Shown: one piece after another, positions 60,249 to 64,000 of the stretch | How the letters are laid out: each line of letters starts with the position of its first letter | Position numbering within the stretch: position 1 is the first letter of the stretch | NCBI GenBank assembly: GCA_965276675.1 | Contig: OZ255624.1 | Coordinates: 1,550,001-1,614,000 of the forward strand | Source of the DNA: G965276675 sp965276675 | GTDB taxonomy: Bacteria > Acidobacteriota > Terriglobia > Terriglobales > Acidobacteriaceae | DNA: 64,000 nucleotides | Reading direction: 5' to 3' | Program-made: the position numbers and the translations under genes | The notes under the pieces: generated by a model | The model's input: the letters and a program-made list of their open reading frames with translations, nothing else | What the model was told of the DNA's origin: nothing | The model's database searches: none

Positions 60249-60788
60249 CTATCTATCGAGCCCACGCCGCTGGCTGTGGACGATGGCCGCCTTGGCCTCC
60301 CGGTCCGCCTCCCGCCGGCGCTCCGTTTCGCGCTTGTCCCAGTCCTGCTTGCCCTGCGCCACGGCCAGCTCGCACTTTACGCGGCCATTCTTAAAGTAAA
60401 GCCGGGTGGGGATGAGCGTATGTCCCTTGATCTGCGTCTTTCCGAACAGCTTCCTGAGTTCATCGCGGTGTAGCAGCAGTTTGCGGGTGCGGGTCGCTTC
60501 GTGGTTTGTGGTGTTCCCATGCGAGTACGGACCGATATGCGCATTCAACAGAAAGGCTTCGCCATTCTTGATCAGACCGTAGGCATCCTTCAGATTGGCC
60601 TTGCCTTCGCGGATCGATTTCACTTCCGTACCGCTCAGGGCGACGCCGGCCTCGTACTTGTCATGGAGAAAGTAGTTGTAAGCCGCAGAACGATTCACCG
60701 CCGCATCGCGAAAGCCGGCAGCCACTGGATCGCGAGGTTTAGATTTTTGCGGAGAGGGCTGCAGGGAGTGCGTTGCTTGCCGGGACAT
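60249..60788 (-). CDS. smpB: SsrA-binding protein SmpB
   Basis: Partner of tmRNA in rescuing stalled ribosomes. The 179 residues contain the OB-fold core (AYNYFLHDKYEAGVALSGTE, VKSIREGKANLKDAYGLI, LLNAHIGPYSHGNTTNHEAT) and the basic C-terminal tail (KRETERRREADREAKAAIVH) that enters the ribosome. A Ser/Pro-rich N-terminal extension of about 35 residues precedes the core. The ssrA gene was not found in this window. The start is ATG (MSRQATHSLQ). The divergent secretin gene begins about 240 bases away. Confidence 0.96.
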   Translation of the reverse strand: MSRQATHSLQPSPQKSKPRDPVAAGFRDAAVNRSAAYNYFLHDKYEAGVALSGTEVKSIREGKANLKDAYGLIKNGEAFLLNAHIGPYSHGNTTNHEATRTRKLLLHRDELRKLFGKTQIKGHTLIPTRLYFKNGRVKCELAVAQGKQDWDKRETERRREADREAKAAIVHSQRRGLDR

Positions 60789-61031
60789 GGCGGAAAGTCA
60801 ATGTTAGCACGCGTGTTTGCCGGGACGGTCTGGTCCGGGACTGAATGCTATAATCTCGCAACAGCGAGCCAAACAGTTGAAAGATGGTCCCCCGGCACAT
60901 CCGTCGGCACCTTGGCGTGCGTTCACCATGTAGGCAGCTAGGGTGCTGGAGCCAAGGTTGCTAGAGGAACAGACTTGAATCACGAGTCCGGCTACATTTT
61001 GATTTCAAGACGGTCACCGATGTGGAGTTTC

Positions 61032-63494
61032 ATGAACCGCCGCTTAACTCGCTGGATTCTCTCTGCTGCTCTTCTGGCTACGTTTCCGCTCCACTCCACA
61101 GTAGCCGACGCCCGTGCCAAAACGGCGAAGTCATACTTCAACGACGGCAAGGCCGCCGAGGCCAAAGACGACCCGCTCGCCGCCTACGAGGCCTACTCGC
61201 AGGCCTATCAGATGGATCCCAGCAACCTGGCCTTCAAAACATCGTTTGAGCGCGTTCGCTTTGAAGCCGCCACCATCCACGTACATCGCGGGGAGAAGCT
61301 GCGCGACCAGGGCGACCTGACTGGAGCGGTGACCGAGTTCCTGGCCGCCACCCAGATCGACCCGGCCAATGAACTGGCAGCACAGGATATGCGGGCCGCG
61401 CGCGACAAGCTGAATGCGCCTCAGGGCGAGAGCTCGCTGGGGGAGCGCAGCGGCGACACGAACCGCGCGCTGAATGAGGTTACCGGTCCGGCCGAGCTGA
61501 AGCCGGTCTCGAACGAGCCCATCACGCTGCACCTGGTCGAAGATACCAAGGTGGTCTACCAAACCATCGGTAAGGCGGCCGGAATCAACGTGCTCTTCGA
61601 TCCCGACTACACTTCAAAGCGCATCCAGGTGGATCTGCAGAACGTCTCACTACTCGACGCGCTGCGCATCGTGGGTACGGTTTCGGACACATTCTGGCGG
61701 CCGGTCACCGCGAATACCATCTTTGTGGCCCAGAACACGCGCGCCAAGCGGACCGAGCTCGACGAGCAGGCGGTCCAGACCTTTTACCTGGCGAACGCGG
61801 CGCAGCAGAACGACCTGAACGACATCCAGACCGCACTGCGCAATGTGCTGACTAACGCCAAGCTCTATGCTGTGCCTAGCCAGAACGCTATCGTCATGCG
61901 CGCGACGCCGGATGAGTTGCTGCTGGCGCAAAAGCTGATCAACGACCTTGACAAAGCGCGCCCAGAGGTGCTGGTGGATGTGGCGATTCTCGAGGTCAAC
62001 CGTGTCCGGGAGCGGAATCTGGGCATCACCCTGCCGCAGGTCTTTGGCGCCGCGCTGCAGCCGAACACCAATACGACGACCCCGGCGACCACCACCCCCG
62101 GTAATGGCACCAACTCGGCCAACGGTACGGGTCTGGGGACTACCCCTACGACGCCTACCCAAAATGGTCTGACGCTCAACAGCTTCGCGCACCTGAACTC
62201 GAACAACTTCGCTATTACGGTGGGCCAGGCCACCGCAAACCTGCTTTACAATGACAACGACACGCGTGTGCTGCAGAATCCGCGCATCCGCGCCACCGAC
62301 GGGCAGAAGGCCAACCTCAAGGTTGGTTCACGTATCCCGGTAGCCACCGGGTCATTCCAGGCGGGCGTGGGCGCCGCTATCGCCTCCCCACTGGTGAATA
62401 CGCAGTTCCAATATCTGGATGTCGGTGTCGAAATCGAGATCACGCCCACGGTGCACTACGACCGCGATGTCTCGCTCAAGCTGAAGATCGTGGTTTCGCA
62501 GACCAACGGCGCGACGAATCTTGGCGGCGTCACAGAGCCGATCATCACCCAGCGGACTGTCGATCAGGTGATTCGCCTCAAGGAGGGCGAGGTCAACATC
62601 ATCGGCGGCATCCTGCAGCGGTCGCTGAGCAACGTGCTTACCGGCACACCCGGTCTGGCGCAGGTCCCGATCCTGAAATACCTCTTCAGCAGCACCGATA
62701 AGACGGATAACAAGGACGAGATCGTCATCATGCTGACGCCGCATGTGGTCCGCGCCACCGAGCTTAGCCCGCTCAACCTGCGCGAGATCGATACCGGCAC
62801 CGGCAATACGGTCCAGATCCGCCGCATCGCGACCGCGACAGTTCCGCTTTCAGCGCTGCAGGGTGGGACGAAATCCGTGCCCTCAACGACGGCGGTGCCT
62901 AGTGGCACACAGATTCCAACGCCGGCTCAGCCGACGAATGCGCCTGCAACGCCGGGTACACCCCCAAGTACGTCGCAGACTGGCGGGGCAGTCGGCCTGG
63001 CTCCGGGAACGCTCGAATCCGCAATACCCGGAGGGGCTGGGACGGGGACGTCTCCAGCTGGAACACCTCCCTCCACTGCAACGCCGATCTCGCTCACGCT
63101 CAATGCTCCGGCGGTCGCGCCTAAAACAGGTTCCACCTTCTCCGTTGCGGTCAATGTTAGCGGCGGCCAGGACGTTTTCTCCGTGCCCCTGCAGGTGCAA
63201 TACGACCCGGCCAAGCTTACCCTGATCAACGTGGATGCCGGCAACTATCTGGGCAAAGATGGCCAGGCGGTCGCGCTGGTGCACCGGGATGACGGTGCGG
63301 GCGGGGTCGCCGTCTCCGCCTCGCGGCCACCTGGAGTCGCGGGCATCACCGGGGCGGGGCAGCTTGCGGTGCTCACCTTCCAGGCCAAGGCCGCCGGCGA
63401 CAGCATTGTGAGCGTGACCAAGGCGGCTGCGCGCAACAGTCAACAGCAGGCGTTGCCGGTGGTCACCTCCGGCACCATCGTGCATGTGCAGTAG
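61032..63494 (+). CDS. Secretin with TPR N-terminus and cohesin-like C-terminal domain
   Basis: An outer membrane secretin of the GspD/PilQ type with an unusual domain order (820 residues). A signal peptide (MNRRLTRWILSAALLATFPL) is followed by a TPR-like helical part (about 30-130), the N-domain with the STN-like YQTIGKAAGINVLFDPDYTS, a Thr/Asn-rich insert (about 340-378), and the secretin core (RVLQNPRIRATDGQKANLKV, then DEIVIMLTPHVVRATEL near residue 565). After a Thr/Pro/Gly linker (about 610-685) there is a cohesin-like beta domain (FSVAVNVSGGQDVFSVPLQV, VQYDPAKLTLINVDAGNYLG). The start is uncertain: a TTG at 60975 has GAGGA six bases upstream; I prefer ATG 61032 after GTGGAG. A pseudopilin gene follows. 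Confidence 0.9.
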   Translation: MNRRLTRWILSAALLATFPLHSTVADARAKTAKSYFNDGKAAEAKDDPLAAYEAYSQAYQMDPSNLAFKTSFERVRFEAATIHVHRGEKLRDQGDLTGAVTEFLAATQIDPANELAAQDMRAARDKLNAPQGESSLGERSGDTNRALNEVTGPAELKPVSNEPITLHLVEDTKVVYQTIGKAAGINVLFDPDYTSKRIQVDLQNVSLLDALRIVGTVSDTFWRPVTANTIFVAQNTRAKRTELDEQAVQTFYLANAAQQNDLNDIQTALRNVLTNAKLYAVPSQNAIVMRATPDELLLAQKLINDLDKARPEVLVDVAILEVNRVRERNLGITLPQVFGAALQPNTNTTTPATTTPGNGTNSANGTGLGTTPTTPTQNGLTLNSFAHLNSNNFAITVGQATANLLYNDNDTRVLQNPRIRATDGQKANLKVGSRIPVATGSFQAGVGAAIASPLVNTQFQYLDVGVEIEITPTVHYDRDVSLKLKIVVSQTNGATNLGGVTEPIITQRTVDQVIRLKEGEVNIIGGILQRSLSNVLTGTPGLAQVPILKYLFSSTDKTDNKDEIVIMLTPHVVRATELSPLNLREIDTGTGNTVQIRRIATATVPLSALQGGTKSVPSTTAVPSGTQIPTPAQPTNAPATPGTPPSTSQTGGAVGLAPGTLESAIPGGAGTGTSPAGTPPSTATPISLTLNAPAVAPKTGSTFSVAVNVSGGQDVFSVPLQVQYDPAKLTLINVDAGNYLGKDGQAVALVHRDDGAGGVAVSASRPPGVAGITGAGQLAVLTFQAKAAGDSIVSVTKAAARNSQQQALPVVTSGTIVHVQ

Positions 63495-63534
63495 CGATTC
63501 GCGTGCAGCGGCAATCACGTGCAGTAGGAAGCGA

Positions 63535-64000
63535 ATGATGTTCAGAGCGCAATCCGTGTGGCGGCCTGACGGCGATTCCGGGTGCGGCGGCCGAGCTGGC
63601 GAAGCGGGGCTCACGCTGGTGGAGCTGATCGTTACGGTGGCGATCCTGGCTCTGCTGGCCACCGCTGCCGTGCCGATCGCCCGCTTCAATGTAAAGCGCG
63701 AAAAGGAGCGGGAGCTGCGCTACGACCTTTGGCAGATGCGGGATGCGATCGACAAGTACAAGGATGCTGCCGATAAGAATGCCTTCCAGACCAAAGTAGA
63801 CAGCTTCGGCTATCCGCCGGATCTGGATACCTTGGTCAAGGGCGTGGATGTTCAGGGCAAGAAGGTTAAGTTCTTACGCCGCATCCCGGTCGACCCGATG
63901 ACCGGCAAGGCCGAGTGGGGGCAGCGCTCGATGCAGGATGAGCCGGACAGTCAGTCCTATGGCGGGCAGAGCCTCTTCGACGTGTATTCGAAATCGCAAA
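63535..64000 (+). CDS. GspG-like type II secretion pseudopilin, 5' part
   Basis: The frame begins at the ATG at 63535 (AGGAAG just upstream) and runs off the window end, so about 155 residues are visible. It has a short basic leader and the prepilin peptidase site G-LTLVELIVTVAILALLATA, with Leu rather than Phe after the cleavage Gly. The mature part starts AAVPIARFNVKREKERELRY and contains the helix and GYPPDLDTLVKGVD region found in GspG major pseudopilins. It sits 40 bases after the secretin, so both belong to a type II secretion or type IV pilus-like gene cluster extending beyond the window. Confidence 0.85.
   Translation, partial: MMFRAQSVWRPDGDSGCGGRAGEAGLTLVELIVTVAILALLATAAVPIARFNVKREKERELRYDLWQMRDAIDKYKDAADKNAFQTKVDSFGYPPDLDTLVKGVDVQGKKVKFLRRIPVDPMTGKAEWGQRSMQDEPDSQSYGGQSLFDVYSKSQ

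Noticed and set aside
1..64000. tRNA, rRNA or tmRNA genes
   Set aside because: No cloverleaf with a GTTCGANTC-type T loop and no rRNA or ssrA segments were noticed. A covariance search could still find one that I missed.
1..64000. Defence islands, prophage or transposase genes
   Set aside because: No toxin-antitoxin, restriction, Cas, integrase or transposase motif was seen in any plausible reading frame.

Overview
The window looks like a piece of an Acidobacteriota chromosome, most probably class Terriglobia (Acidobacteriaceae such as Granulicella, Terriglobus or Edaphobacter). This is inferred, not proven. The grounds are a high-GC genome, many TTG and GTG starts with good Shine-Dalgarno sites, a Gram-negative envelope (BamA, TamB, secretin), menaquinone-type genes with a UbiD and a UbiA-family enzyme resembling MqnP, a cytochrome-oxidase-associated block (heme O synthase, ABC exporter, DUF420), and intergenic spacers full of short dispersed repeats of the 'CTTCGACTCGCTGCGCTCGC' kind. 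No CRISPR array, prophage, integrase, transposase, rRNA or tRNA gene was recognised. Most of the window is ordinary housekeeping DNA.

Layout. 1-8 kb: end of a small zinc-ribbon-like protein, a UbiD decarboxylase, two secreted unknowns, glyQ-glyS, an endonuclease III-like protein and ssb. 8-16 kb: a repeat-rich spacer, a phospholipase C-like protein, a DoxX-like protein, a secreted unknown, and a minus-strand block ctaB - ABC ATPase - ABC permease - DUF420 - small membrane protein. 16-25 kb: DUF1801, a YCII - reductase - ECF42-type sigma operon, an ArsR - SRPBCC - DoxX operon whose last gene is frameshifted, an AI-2E-family permease, an ECF sigma / zinc anti-sigma pair with aroK, and a ThiF/MoeB E1-like enzyme. 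25-34 kb: a tightly overlapped envelope operon bamA - surA-like - tamB. 34-38 kb: a BON-domain protein, an MqnP-like prenyltransferase, then a lower-GC, gene-poor stretch with broken genes (a histidine kinase remnant and a frameshifted Tat-type exported protein), csbD and a tiny Lmo0937-type membrane protein. 38-44 kb: pheA, lon, and an unknown minus-strand cluster of a 48-residue exported peptide plus two membrane proteins. 44-49 kb: cdsA - dxr - rseP (lipid, isoprenoid and envelope-protease genes), a polytopic unknown and a YbgC-type thioesterase. 49-57 kb: B12-binding mutase subunit, polyprenyl diphosphate synthase, yajQ, tatD, metG, and divergently argS. 57-64 kb: pstS, pepA, smpB, then a secretin with a C-terminal cohesin-like domain and the start of a pseudopilin gene, the left edge of a type II secretion or pilus locus.

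The most unusual signals are in non-coding DNA. A roughly 115-bp element with terminal inverted repeats and a conserved inner hairpin occurs twice (1913-2029 and 51095-51209). In both places its first three bases are the stop codon of the upstream gene (ubiD-like; yajQ), in the same orientation relative to that gene. The argS-pstS spacer holds a 36-bp inverted repeat with 34 matches and several GCGGTTAGC-like units. The spacer upstream of ssb carries clustered AAGTCC/GGACTT palindromes. I saw no clear new defence or metabolic system. The best candidates for unstudied biology are the stop-codon element, the peptide plus two-membrane-protein cluster, and the secretin-cohesin fusion.
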